Notes: generated by a model not told the origin, from the sequence alone. DNA of 64,000 nt from Fennellomyces sp. T-0311 (GCA_025266875.1 JALLLT010000050.1:231203-295202); one strand, 5' to 3'; positions 25,042 through 37,194 are shown, numbered from the stretch's first letter. Numbers and translations: made by a program.

Positions 25042-26984
25042 ATGAACAGCACTGAGTATTGCGAATCCAAGAGAGCGGAAGAAGCAGATCCAGGTTCGGT
25101 CATAAAGACGGAGGGCACGGTAACCGTTGCGATTGAACATATTTCTGGAACAACGACTTCCATTGATGGACCCTCCCGTTCGCCAGTTTACCGCATAAGC
25201 GACTCTGATAGCAGGGCTGGTTGGCTTGTCACCGCTGGTGCTTTCTTGTCCATTTTTACAACTTTTGGAGTGCAGTTTTCATGGCAAGTGATTTTGTTTA
25301 ACAATATGAAAATGAAGTTATACATATCTGACTGCATAGAACTACAGGGGTTTGTAATATTCCAATCAAGTTATAAAAGCAAGATGAGAATGGGTCCAAA
25401 GGGATTACAACACATAAATTCGAATACTCAAAAAATCTTTGTATTAGGTGTTATGCAAGAATTCTACCAAGAACACCAGTTCAAACATGTGCAAGCTGCT
25501 CCGGTACAGCTTAGTTTTGTCAGCAATATCACAGGAGTGACTACTTTTAGTTTTGTGATGCTTTCGAGAATACTGGAGCTCCGTATTGGAATACATGGCA
25601 CTCATATTGTTGGCACCATATTGATGGTTGGTGGTCTCCTGGCTGCTGGATCATCAACTCAAGTAAGTTGTGGAGTTTATGTATAAATATCACGTTACGT
25701 GCACAATTTATAACGGGATATGTTACATGCAGGTTTGGCAATTTTACCTCGCCATCGGTATATGTTCCGGTATCGGCTCAGCTATCTTTTACTCGGTATG
25801 TTGCCGCGTTATTTTTGCTACAATTTGCGCAGCAGCGGGGTTAATCGTCGTCATGAAAGATATCTATGCGTGTTGTTCCTGAATGGTTCGAGAAAAGAAG
25901 ATCTACTGCAATGTCGATAATGGCTGCTGGCGCCGCTTTATCTGGGCTTGCATTACCAGCCCTCATGGCTTTTTGCAACAGAGAACTGGGACCCGCGTGG
26001 TAATACTGTGATATCTCTGTAACAAAAATGACAGTGTTTGCTGAAATATTATCAATATTTCTTCCACATTACAGGTCTTTTAGAATCATCGCCTTTGGCT
26101 TTCTTGGTATCTTGAGCGTCTCCTGTATGCTGCTAAAGGAACGGTATCCAAAAATGCATGCGGCGCAAGGATCAAGCAGACGACCCCTTAATCTTGACGT
26201 GTTAAAAAACACCAACTTTATTCTATGGTGTGTGGCCAGCTTCCTTCAGGTTTTTGTGTTCTATATGCCATACACTTTTATTCCCGGTCAGTATCATACT
26301 ACCTAATTTATCCTGCTTTCCTGCCATTCACGAGAAGTTTACTCATGCGTATCTGGTTATAATCTTAGCATATGCAACGTATCTTGGACTTACAGCCGAG
26401 GACGGTTCAATTGTAGTTTCGACAGCATGTGGGCTTTGCTTCGTAGGTCGCATTTGTGCAGGGTGTGTATAATATGTACTAAATATATCCGACTGAAAAG
26501 TTTGGCTAATAGATATGCATTTGAAATCGTAGATTACTCGGGGACAAGATTGGAAACATGAACACTGTTATTATTTTCATGTCCATTACTAGCTTGAATT
26601 CATTTATTATTTGGATGTTTGCGCGGGACTACCAGTCACTGATCGGATTTGGTATTGTTTACGGATTCTTTGGCGGCGTCTATTTTCCACTAAGTCATAT
26701 TCGTATCGGGGATTCGCAAGGTTACAAACAATACACCAGATGGTCCGATCATGGCGCAAATTCTCGGTCTGGACATGTATCCTTCAGGATTTGCTGTGGT
26801 TTCATTAATTACTTGCCCAGCTATATTTGGCCCCGGAATAACTAGTACGTTTGAATTTGTTAGCAAAGCCGAGCCATTTCTGGTGTACAAGCTAGTAGGT
26901 GGTATTGCACCTGCTATTGCTGTCATAGCTATTTTAATCGTCAAACTGAAAATGAGCGGTGGGCGATTCTACACAAAAATTTAA
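25042..26984 (+). CDS. Monocarboxylate-permease-like MFS transporter (MCT/Mch family)
   Basis: Twelve-helix major facilitator resembling monocarboxylate permeases. A hydrophilic N-terminus of about 50 residues is followed by RAGWLVTAGAFLSIFTTFGVQFSW (helix 1), then MQEFYQEHQF, helix 2-4 segments, and STQ|VWQFYLAIGICSGIGSAIFYS. The MCT loop motif VVPEWFEKRRSTAMSIMAAG appears after an intron at about 25798-25858. Later helices are FRIIAFGFLGILSV, AYATYLGLTAEDGSIVVSTA and GRICAG|LLGDKIGNMNT, ending at GIAPAIAVIAILIVKLK. Introns at 26001, 26285, 26463 and about 26690 restore frame. The first junction (25285 to 25448) could not be spliced in frame with any GT donor, so either a base is missing there or the segment is retained. 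The substrate is unknown; probably plasma membrane. Confidence 0.75.
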
Positions 26985-27427
26985 TATGGTTCTGCACCGG
27001 CAACGGCTTTTCCTGAAAAGTATATACTGTTGCTTTGTACAACTTTTAGAAGGCGATGGCTAGATAACAAATAAATATTGCGTGTTAACGCGTGTAGAAT
27101 TCTAGATGCGATAATAATTTTATGAACCACAGAAGCGTTTTTTCAATCAAGCTCACCAAGTTACCAAAACCGTGGTTCATGTACTTCATCCTATAATTAT
27201 GGACCAATCTAAGCAGATCACTATAACTATGTACTGAAACATAGTAAACCCCCGCATTGCTCAAGTTTTGAGATGGCAGAAGATTACGTAGGTGTCACCA
27301 GTTTGATGTTTACTATACATAAGTCAGGTGTTTCAACAGATTATGTTCGATCACCTCCTCGAACCCAGGATTTATCAAGATTCTTTTACCCTTCTTTTCC
27401 AATTAAATCATCTTGGTATCCTTTTAG
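26985..27427. other. Intergenic between two transporter genes
   Basis: 440 bp between two tandem plus-strand MFS genes. No promoter element or repeat stands out; a pyrimidine-rich segment precedes the next start codon. Confidence 0.4.
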
Positions 27428-29656
27428 ATGAGTTCCTCCAAAAATGCGCAACAGCACGCAAAAGCCGCTACTACTACTTCTGATGGTCCAGGATCACAGC
27501 AGATTCGAGAAACTGGCAGTTCATTTAAAACCCGTACTTCATCCGTAGCAACGATCCACGTCAATAATGATGCAACTGCGTCATTACTATCGAAAACATC
27601 ACTCACAGAGTCGTATAGAGGTACAGAGTAGACGCTTACGGGGAAACAGAAATTGGTAGTAACAGTCATTCAATAGCAACATTGTCAGACGAATCGTCCA
27701 CACAATATGTTTTGCGCGAAAAAGCTAGCTTGAACATTATTATTATCTGGTGAGTAAAAAATTTGATACACTAATTTACCCCGCGGTTTGTATGTAACGC
27801 GAACTTTATAGTGTTTACATCGGAGTGTGTCTTACGTGCATTGACGCATCCATTGTGTCCATTATCATGAGCCAAATTGGAAGTGAGTTTGAAAGGTATA
27901 TTTTTTGCCGATTGATAAGCGTATATGAGTTTGACACGGAAGCAATATAGTGCAAATCTTGCGACATGGATCCACAGTGGCTATACATTGGCCACCTTGG
28001 TAACGATGCCATTGGGTAAGTAATGATGCAATTTTGCTTAAATATCGATTGTCGGGCAAAAATGAATTAATATTTTTTCAAAAAAAAGCGGGAAAACTCT
28101 CTGACACTTTCGGACGCAAGCCAATACTGATAGCTATCAATGCACTGTTCCTTATTGGTTCCATTGGATGCAGCATCGCACAAACATTTAGTCAATTAAT
28201 CATTTCTCGCGTCATTGCAGGTTTGGGTGGAGGTGGTCTGACTCTCATGGCAAACATAATTATCCATGACTTGGTTCCGGTAAACAAGCGTAGCCAATAT
28301 CAATCTTACGCAGGCGCAACTCAGACGGTAGGTCTGTTATATTATTCATTTTTGATGTTACAACTAAGGGTAAATTATATTATGAAGTTAGGTGTTGCCC
28401 TTGGGTCCTCCATGGGTGGTGTTATTACCGATTTATTGGGTTGGCGCTATTGCTTCAAAATCAACATTATTCCATTTATCTGGATACTATACGTTTATCT
28501 CTTTCGACTCGACAACTACAATGCCCCATCCTTTACAACTGCCAAGTTGAGCGAGAAATTGCGGTCGGTCGACTTTTTAGGTGCCGCTTTGCTAGCCTTA
28601 GCCAATGTTTCTTTTGCAACGGGTCTTTTGTTTGGTGGCAACACGCATGACTGGGACGAACCGCTCATAATTTCCTTGATTTCTATGGCAATTCTGGCGT
28701 TTGTTCTATTTGGATTTTATCAAGTCCGCTGGGCCAAGAATCCAATCATCTCTCCCGCAACAGCTTCAAATCGAAATGTATGTGGCGCATCAGCATGTAT
28801 GCTTTTCGTTTGTGTTGCTAGCAGCGCCGCCATTTGCCTTATACCCCAATTCTTTATGGTAATCTGAGAAAGGAGTTACATGTTGCATACTGCTTATTAA
28901 TGAGTGCGATAATAGGGGATATTGAAGTTCACGACGTCTAAGGCTGGATTATGGGCAATGGTGGAAGCATTTCCAATTCCTATAGGCTGCTCCGTTGCCG
29001 GACAGTATATTCGTTACAGTGGGCGGTTCCGAAACTACATTGTGCTGTCAGCGAGTCTTTATGCTGTAGTTCTCTATTGTATTAGTCGGTGGATGATACT
29101 CATGATACCATTCATTGCTGGCATCATATGCATCGCAATAGAAGGATTCTTGGCTGGATCAGCTATAGTAGGAAGCGTGATCGCAGTAGGAACAGATATA
29201 CCTCAGGAAGGTAATATAAAGGAGGAATGTCGTTCGAAATCATAAAACTAATGCGCCTTTTACCTTAAAGAAATTTCCTCTGCTATGGTAGTCTTGACTA
29301 TGTGTCGCTTTATGGGTAACTTGATGGGGCCCGCTATCTCCTCAGCGGTAGTTCAAGGTAATCTCAAGGTTCTCTTACTTGGTCGGATTGACGGCCCCAA
29401 AGCGCAAGAGGTAAACGAAATTGTAGTGCACACCAAACGGAGATACACCACTGATATAGTATGGATTTATCTCGCAAACAAGCTGATACGCTTTATTCGA
29501 ACATCGATCAGCAAAGTGCATATTCTAGAACCAGAAATACAAGATATCGTAAGCGATACTCTGAGCAAGTCATTACAAAAAGCTTTCATGGTGATGGCTG
29601 GATTCGGAGCAGCCGCAGCGTTAGCAGCCATTTTTCAGAATAATGCTCCTATTTGA
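27428..29656 (+). CDS. VBA/FNX1-like MFS transporter (vacuolar amino-acid/drug permease type)
   Basis: Fourteen-helix MFS resembling fungal vacuolar basic-amino-acid permeases and Fnx1. Visible in order: a Ser/Thr-rich cytosolic N-terminus; CLTCIDASIVSIIMSQIGSEF (helix 1); ANLATWIHSGYTL (helix 2); PLAGKLSDTFGRKP, the helix 2-3 signature loop; RVIAGLGGGGLTLMANIII (helix 4); RSQYQSYAG; GSSMGGVITDLLGWRYCFKINI (helices 5-6); and six or more later helices ending near residue 570. Introns at about 27750, 27896, 28017, 28332, 28861 and 29210 (all GT..AG) restore frame. One break remains: around 27620-27635 the frame shifts by one base between the N-terminal Ser/Thr region and GETEIGSNS, with no intron of plausible length. 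Substrate assignment rests on family resemblance only. Confidence 0.8.
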
Positions 29657-32535
29657 TCCCGTGGTTATTTACTGTGATGTTAGTACATGTAGCGGTCTCG
29701 GCAGTGATTTTGTTAAATCGATCTTGTATGTACCATAAAATTTGTTAGCTCAGATTTCTACTTTTGAAGACGAACAGCCTTGTTTACGTAGCATTCTTAT
29801 TACATGTGCTAGCTAGAGCTGCACAGGAACGGCACTTGATTGCAATAATACTTCTCAATTGGTATGTCATCACACAGTGGAAGCAGTGAGTTAGTTTAAA
29901 ATTCACAGTTTTGCTTGTGAGAGATGTTGGACCTGGGACCTGCTCCTGTAGTATGAAGTCTCATCCTTGCGGTCACTTTGCTTGAGGCAGTAATTTAAGT
30001 CCTACCACTTTCTTTAATTGCGAAAATTACAGTTAGTTAAGTGTGTCGACATGTAATGTGCGGGGGTGCTAAGACAGCAAATTGTATATCACACATATCT
30101 GTCAATCCCTCAAGGAAAACAAGGAGTAGACAAACAGATACCAACTTCAACTAAACTTCCAACGGTACGTGATCAAAATTCTGCATGATACATAGTGCAT
30201 GTACGTGCTTTTCGTGTCAATATTATAGTCGATAAAGTTATGTACCCGGATATAATCGTGTTTGCTTCTACATAATTCGATTTCCTTTGCATGTTCTAGC
30301 CATTATTGTGTAAAAACTTTCTGCATTCGTCTCCTAATTTATTCACTATGCTCATATAGTAGCAAAGAAATCTCGGTGCTTAAGTTCTGATTTCTATATA
30401 TGACTTCATAAGGAATCGAAGTAATGTGACTCAGACAAAATTGACGCGCCTCGATCCATGTACGGTGCACGTTTGTAGAGCAGAAGGTTCACTCCTTTAT
30501 TCTTTAGACCGCCATTCTTTGATAAACATAATTTACAGTTGCAAGCGCGGAACACGTGCCCAGTGCTATAACGATTCTGTATAACAAGGTTGTTAACCAT
30601 ACCCTTCTCACAGTAAGAGGAGGAATACCATGCACCATTTCCGCTGGGTCGAACTTCGCAATTCGACTTGCCGCGTATGCACGCAAAAAAAACAGGAGTA
30701 AATATTCATGCGCGGATGCAATTTTTTCTCAGGGGTTGCTACAAACGGCGACGTTTCAAACATGAGCCAGAGTTCTGGCTCATTTACTCATTTGGAATAT
30801 AATGCGGCCGGGCCAAAAGCTGTCAACAATAAAGTTTCGCACGCGTGATTATAGTGATGGTAACACATACTTCGATATATGCTAGATGCCTCCTTTGTGC
30901 CCAAAGTACTTTAGTTCAAAAGTTATAATTTATTTTATGAGAGATAATAGACCTGCTCCTAAATGGTTAGTTCTCCGGAGTGCTTTACATTGCAAATTTA
31001 CTTTAATACTGTGGGATGATCGCTGGATGATTATCCATCATCGACACCATTGCTAACCTACTACATAAATAAGAACTTTCTTAGGACAGTTCAACCGCTT
31101 ACTAATTTAGGATTAACATTTGGCAACTTGGCCCATGCATGAAGTTTACAGGGTCCCCCCCAAAAAAAAAAGATGTAGCTAAGGAAAGTCTAACTAATAT
31201 AATCCATACGATATATCACTATGAACTAATAGTACACTAAGATAGCTTAGCATAGGGAGAAGTACGGTAGTACGTATAGATCGAAACACGTAGCATTTTT
31301 TGTTCGCGATTTTGATGCCGAACTTATTGCTTCGTTTCCGAACTTTAATCGATGACTCATTAGGATAAATTTGATAGGAAGTATGAGATAAAGTTATACA
31401 AGTAGATGAGACGTCAACGCATTGAGTGAAATATTGCAAACCATTACTATAAAGCACTTTATAGGTCAGCACAGTGAATAATACACTCAAAGGTTGCAGT
31501 TTTCAACCTACATTGCCATACGTAGGCTTCACTGAACTTGGGAGCTTTTGATCCAAAGATATGGCTCGATCGACCTGTTCTTACTGGGAACTTATCGGCC
31601 AAGCTAAGCACTTGTAAATGCGTCATGAGTCTTTCCCCTTTAGACAGGATAATATTTGGATATGTCTCAACCCCTACTTCTTCCATTACTAATCAACATC
31701 ATTTGTTAACATGGTATACAAGAGTTATTTTTTTTTTGGGGGGGGGGGTGATAGGGTGTATAGCAAGGCGAAAGTCGAAAACCAACTATATACTGACCCT
31801 TGTTATTCCGAAGGATATGAGTACCAATTCAATAAAAACATAAACAATGCATTAGCTTTCTCCCAGCACATTCTGAGAAGCATTCAATAGTTTAAGTGCA
31901 CGAGGTGCATTATATGCTTGCATTGCATGACATGCTGTTCAATTTGGGAATGGCTCCCAGATTTACACCCACATTCAGAAGTTTCTGTGTTATGCATACT
32001 ATAATATTACCAGCCCTAACTCTTGTCACACGACTTCAGGGATTAGAGAACTACTGGCATGCGGTTCCAATATCAATTTTGCACTGCTAGTATTCAAAAA
32101 TGTTCAACAGTAAAAAAAAGTATACTATGCATCAAGAGCTTCGGGATGTTGCACTGGCTTTTTGCGATTCAAAATACGTATGTGCTAAAACTGATGTAGT
32201 CGCTCTGGGTAAGTCTGATTTGGCAGAAGACTAACAGCATACAAACTGGAATAAATATATTGTATATTCTATAATATGGTAAGTAATGATGACTCGTCTA
32301 TCCTTCCACATTTTCTCGATCTTCGTGCGTTTCCAGCAGCTTAAAATGGATAATGAGTGTATATTAGGTGAGTTCAGCAAACCTTCATCATAGTCATTTT
32401 TATGCCTTCCAAAAGGTAATTGACAACTGTAACATGAACTTTTCACAAAGCATCAAGGAAAAATGCATATGGAAAAGTTTATCATCTCACGGAAGTTCAG
32501 TGAAATCCCCTAGTATATTTGGATTTAAAAGATTG
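29657..32535. other. Gene-poor stretch
   Basis: About 2.9 kb with no supported gene. A T-run followed by eleven G (31728-31748) is the most striking local feature. Short frames on both strands lack motifs or splice partners. Confidence 0.45.
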
Positions 32536-33150
32536 CTATAGGCCTACTACACGTTTACTTTTCTGCTGTTGCTGCTTTGCATCCCTGAGAATTGTTAATG
32601 AGGACTTAATCATATTCGATATGTTATGAAATGAATCGATACGTTCTATTTCTGCAACCACTTTGCGAGCATCAGCAATATCTTCATCCGCCGTATCCAC
32701 CTGCTCCCGAAGTGTTCGCAGCTGTTTTTTCTCATCCACGATCTGTGGTACTTTGCGTTGGATGTGATCGAACACGCGATGCAATCCAATCGAACAATCG
32801 TTTAAAGCAAGTTGGGTCGTCGTTACAACTCCGTTTGTTACTGGAGAAACAATTCAGTTGGCATTTCGATATACGAAACAGAAAGTATTACCTTGACGAG
32901 CTCCATCGTAAATTCGTTGCTGTCGCTCTTGTTCATCAGGAATTTGTGGATTTTGAAATGGATGTGTCAGGACAGAAATGTTTATGCTGGAACTGGATGC
33001 GCGTCGGGCAAGAATGGATAGTTGGTCAATAGAGAATGGGGGAGATGCTGACGGATCGCTTGCTGGTGAACTTTGTCGCCATGAACTAGTTCGTCGAGAT
33101 GACGCTGACGATGCCGAAGAAGATAGCCGACACTCCCCTGGTGTTGCCAT
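32536..33150 (-). CDS. BORCS8/MEF2BNB-like protein (BORC complex subunit candidate)
   Basis: Two exons, 32892-33150 and 32536-32840, separated by a 51-nt GT..AG intron, encode 187 residues. The N-terminal 60 residues are Ser-rich and look disordered. The core, LALNDCSIGLHRVFDHIQRKVPQIV then a coiled helix to SFHNISNMIKSSLTIL, has the layout of animal BORCS8: an asparagine-plus-acid/Ser segment, an amphipathic helix ending with a VP/LP, and a final helix with an S-F-x-x pattern. BORC regulates lysosome/vacuole positioning through Arl8-type GTPases. The similarity was judged by eye. A generic coiled-coil protein is the alternative. Confidence 0.55.
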
Positions 33151-33323
33151 AATGAAGAGCCGCTTGCTGCGGTTCGTGTCACAGTTTACAAATAACTAGC
33201 TGCACAAAGCGATGATCTCCTTTCTTCTTTCTAAGGTACCTGTATTTTCCATGGTAACAAAAGAACACAATATATTTGTATTTCCACACTAGGTTCTGCT
33301 GCTAGATCAATGATATTTCCGAA

Positions 33324-35701
33324 ATCCGGAATGCGTGTTTCGTCGGATCCGAACAGCACGGAAAAACCACCTTCGTTGATTGTGCTTTATGCGACAAACC
33401 TGCAAGTACGGATTATATTATGACTACTCGATTAGAAATTGCTTCTACACACGTAAGGGGAAGTTACTTCGACAGCAGACACGGTATTATATTGCTTTAT
33501 GACGTTTGTTTTGCATTATCAACTTTTGTTTTCCGCAGAGTTACTACTAAACCTTGTCGACACGCCAGGTCATCCCGAGTTCGTTGCACAGACTGCTGCG
33601 GATCATTGAATTACAGATGGAACTGGATTCCAACGAGGGTCAATGTGCTCACACAGAGCGCGAATAGAAACGTGCACTGACAATCGAAAAAATCAAACCT
33701 CGACTGTTTATTAAAAAGCTCGACACCTTACTTGCTGGCAATACAAATTTAAAGAATGCAAGTCAGGTAAGTTCGTAATTTCAGTTACCCCATAGTAGCA
33801 AACAGGAATAGCACTGATATCAATTCTGCAGACACTGGAAAAAAGTCCAGTCTATGAACGAGTTTGCTGGAAAGCTATGGGTCTGATCTACTGGGTCCTC
33901 GAAAAAGAACTGTTACTTTTGGGTCAGCCTTACACGGCTAAGGGATCAATATTAAGCTCTGGGCACAATTATACTGGGTCCTATTTAATATCAACTGCGA
34001 AAGGTTATTGAAAAGTTCTGGGGTAATCATTTCTACAACACCAACGATAAATAATGGAGAACTCGGGCAGCAGGCAACAGATATCATGGCTTCACTAAGC
34101 TTATATTAGAATCAGTTGACGAATTGTACCAGGCATGTACAAAAAATGACAAGGATCGTTTGGATAAAATTTTGAGCAAGCTCAATATCGGCCCATTATC
34201 CGGGAGTTTACGAGAAGTGAGCTCCATGGTGAACAGTTGGTTCATGCCGTAATGTGTCAATTCGTACCCTTGCGACATTTCCTTGTCGATAGCATCGGAC
34301 AACACCTTCCACCTCCTGTAGATGCGCAACGGTATCGTAGCAATATCTTACTGGAGCCAAGTAACCGTTATTATGGGGGCAAAATCAATACTCTACAAAA
34401 AGGCCTTGCCACCTCTGATCCAAATGGACCACTATTGATTTACATTCACAAGATAGTGATATTGATCTCAGGGCATTCGCTCGCGTATTTTCCGGCACTG
34501 TAAACGTCAGTACATAGATCCATGCCATGCCACATAGAGGTTCCACAACAAATTCGGTGATCGAGCAAATTATTTCATTCGAGAATCGCCGTAACGCAGA
34601 GATAAACAACTGTTCCGCAGTTCATCTCGTCGGATTAATCATTATTGACGCATGTCCCTCGACGCTTGTGCAAAAAGAGAAAAGTAGCCTTATAATCGCA
34701 GCGCCTATACCTTATGAACTATCGGCTTCAGTGGTGGAAGCAGTCATCCACGCTGAGAACCAAAGCTATACTTCCGCCTTAGCCGGACGATTGCTACTCC
34801 TCTTTCAGGTGGATCCGAGCATCAGCTTTTTTGAAAACGGTGTTACCGACGCGATTCTTTATTCTAAAGGACCACGTCATTTGCAAACATCTATTGATAT
34901 ATTTCATCAGCAATCGCTCAAGGTGAAAAGCGGTGATATTTCTGATCAGTATTACGATACATTTCCGCGTGTATGCACTGGATCGCCAAATCGAGACAGT
35001 TGTATAACCATGCGAGCTGAGCCTGTGACGACGGACTTTGATAAAAAGTCCTACCGGGTACATGGCATTGTTGTCAGCAATGTGCTACTCAATCAAACTC
35101 GTGATGTACTGCACTTGCACGAGTTTACGGACTGGATTATTATGGCTTTCAGCCGCTGTGCTCGTCAATACGGATCTCTCTTTGACGGACCACTTCTACA
35201 ATGCCAGCTCAATATTATCGATGTTTTCTCGAACATAGATGTCACAAAACGAGATAATAACAATGGTATTTCAAGCTATTTGTGGAGGCATTGTTTTCGT
35301 AGATCCCACCATCGCGGAGTCAGTGCATACGGTCGAAATCACTTGCAGCGCATCAGTGATTGCGTGTGTGCGTACGAAGCTAAGCAAGCACCGAGGTTAT
35401 GTGTCCCTTCAAGATAAGCGTCTTCTGAATGGTGTAGAAATGGTAGCCCTTCTGCAGGATAGCGAAACACTGGAGCTGGATGCAACTTGGGTCAGAGTGG
35501 TTTGTCGGAAATCCACTCGATACGAACTATGCTGCATCACTGTGAGAGAATTCCAGGCTCGGCCAAGGTGAAGCATTTTACATTTAATCAAAAGTATGAA
35601 AAAGTAACAAGAAAGTATTAGCTCAAAGGATAACCCGGAAACTACGAAAAAGGCGGGCATTACCGGGAGAAATACCAATCTATGTATGCCCACAAATTTA
35701 A
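33324..35701 (+). pseudogene. Decayed EF-2-like translational GTPase
   Basis: Pieces of an elongation-factor-2-type GTPase appear in order along 2.4 kb but in changing frames. The G1 P-loop GSEQHGKTT follows IRNACFV (about 33324). The G3 box DTPGHPEF lies near 33556, EGQCAHTER near 33632, and KIKPRLFIKKLD near 33690. TFGSALHG is near 33920, QRYRSNILLEP near 34330 and SDPNGPLLIYI near 34415. Domain III-IV segments with many EF-2-like blocks lie at 34600-35230, AICGGIVFVDPTIAE near 35275, and a C-terminal KRRALPGEIPIY ends at 35701. In-frame stops interrupt the gene (TAG after HTER at about 33665, TAA in the LHG-W position near 33939), and several frame changes lack splice sites. Many residues differ from canonical EF-2, so it may have been a divergent paralogue before decay. 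EFL1 or Snu114 ancestry is a weaker alternative. Confidence 0.75.
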
Positions 35702-35796
35702 AGCCTTGGACCCCATTACTTCAAAGAAATGCCAGATTTTATATACAAAAAAAAAGAGCTTCATGCAATGTACAAGGAAATAAAATATCACTCTCT

Positions 35797-37194
35797 TCAT
35801 AATGTGCTAAGCAAGTCCAGATCCGCACGCGTCAAAGGTCCACGCTCCTGAGGTCCCTCACATGTTACCTTTAGTTTCTCCCGGGCATCTGCAATTCTAT
35901 TCGCAAACACCACCCGAATATGTTTGTAGAGATATACCCGTTTCTTTTCTGTGCGACAGAGCTGCACCTGAACAGCATATCGGAGGGAGTGACCATCGTA
36001 TGACTTTTGTCTTAAAAACGTCTTCGTGTTTTTTGGCATATCCGACACGTCATACGGAATCAAGAACAGCTTGACAGCTGTCTTGTTTGGGTTCTTGATG
36101 ACAATCTGGAGTTGGCCCTTGGGCGGTAGTCGGTAAGGAGGAACTAAATCCACCGTGCCAACATAGGGTGGTACATGGTCTTGCAAGTCGTAAAAGAACG
36201 CTGGAAACGTGACCGCCCGGTGAGGAGGACATCGCAGCGATGCCTTGCACTCCTTACCCAATACCCCAATTTGTGCTTGGAATAGAATAGGCTTGGATGG
36301 CATTGCAGACATTCTTCCGCTTAGCAATGATTCTTCGTAACTGCCCACAAGCGATCCATGATGGTCGGCAGTTAATGAGCTTCGTCTTTGCTGTGATGGA
36401 ATGGCCCATGGTGCACGCGAGCCGAAAGAGGGTGAAGGAGAGGTGGAATAGGCAACCATTCCGTGGGGATGGGTATACTGCATGTTTGGAATCGGAATAC
36501 TGGTTGTCAAAGGTTTGGTATGCGAAGGTGGTTCGTGATGATGGTATGGTTGAGGTTGGTATTCGTGGGTGTCGTCTTCAATCGCCGATAAGGATAGGCG
36601 GGAAAGTCGTCGCATAGCAACGCCGCATGACAACGGGGAGTCGTCGGCAATGTTGTCCTGGTACACAACCTCGAGTTTAATCCGGCCGCTGGGGAGAAAT
36701 TGGTGCTTTTTGATATGGGCGGTATGTGAGAATTCGGTCGTGGGAGGACAAAAACGTGACGAGCAGCGATAACCGTCAACGCTGATCATTGCCGCAAGGT
36801 CGGATTTTTTCAGCTGATTGTTCTTGTTTGATAGAAGGGTATGGACGGGCATGAGCCGAGTGTACGAGTACACAGCTTGCAATAAAAGGATAGCATCCGT
36901 TTCGTCTGTCGTAGTCGTGGTTGTCGGGTCGAGTGACATGATCCAGCGTTCCAACACAGTTCCGCTTCCGGTTACCTGCAGAATATGAACGATAACAGAA
37001 AAGCTACCTCGAATGCGCTGCAGATGAGAATGCTTCAATGCAAAGCAACAACCGTCATGGTGTTCATGAGCACATTCGTATTGCGTGCCCAGGCGAGCGC
37101 GCAGAATGATTTGGATAAGCTTGAGGGTCGCATCAGACGTTGAAATGTTACAGTGGTCCGACGGAGATGGTGGTGCAGCAACGGGTATAGGCAT
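35797..37194 (-). CDS. Atos-family protein (FAM214/Atos conserved domains)
   Basis: A single uninterrupted exon of 465 residues. The middle holds the Atos signature ESLLSGRMS at about residue 290, then FQAQIGVLGKECKASLRCPPH and PAFFYDL. The C-terminal domain shows GTVDLVPPYRLPPKGQLQIVIKNPNKTAVKLFLIPYDVSDMP, TKTFLRQKSY and LRYAVQVQLCRTEKKRVYLYKHIRVVFANR. This layout is that of animal Atos/FAM214 proteins and of their fungal relatives linked to chromosome segregation in meiosis (DUF4210 plus Chromosome_seg). The first 150 residues are lightly conserved; a His/Pro/Ser-rich linker lies between. Animal Atossa is a transcriptional regulator; the role in this fungus is unknown. It lacks introns, unlike nearly all its neighbours. 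Confidence 0.82.
   Translation of the reverse strand: MPIPVAAPPSPSDHCNISTSDATLKLIQIILRARLGTQYECAHEHHDGCCFALKHSHLQRIRGSFSVIVHILQVTGSGTVLERWIMSLDPTTTTTTDETDAILLLQAVYSYTRLMPVHTLLSNKNNQLKKSDLAAMISVDGYRCSSRFCPPTTEFSHTAHIKKHQFLPSGRIKLEVVYQDNIADDSPLSCGVAMRRLSRLSLSAIEDDTHEYQPQPYHHHEPPSHTKPLTTSIPIPNMQYTHPHGMVAYSTSPSPSFGSRAPWAIPSQQRRSSLTADHHGSLVGSYEESLLSGRMSAMPSKPILFQAQIGVLGKECKASLRCPPHRAVTFPAFFYDLQDHVPPYVGTVDLVPPYRLPPKGQLQIVIKNPNKTAVKLFLIPYDVSDMPKNTKTFLRQKSYDGHSLRYAVQVQLCRTEKKRVYLYKHIRVVFANRIADAREKLKVTCEGPQERGPLTRADLDLLSTL

Noticed and set aside
31728..31748. Long T-run plus G11, and other poly-G tracts (20406-20414, 42745-42757)
   Set aside because: Considered as telomere-like or G-quadruplex elements, but each is a single uninterrupted run with no repeat unit; likely simple slippage tracts.
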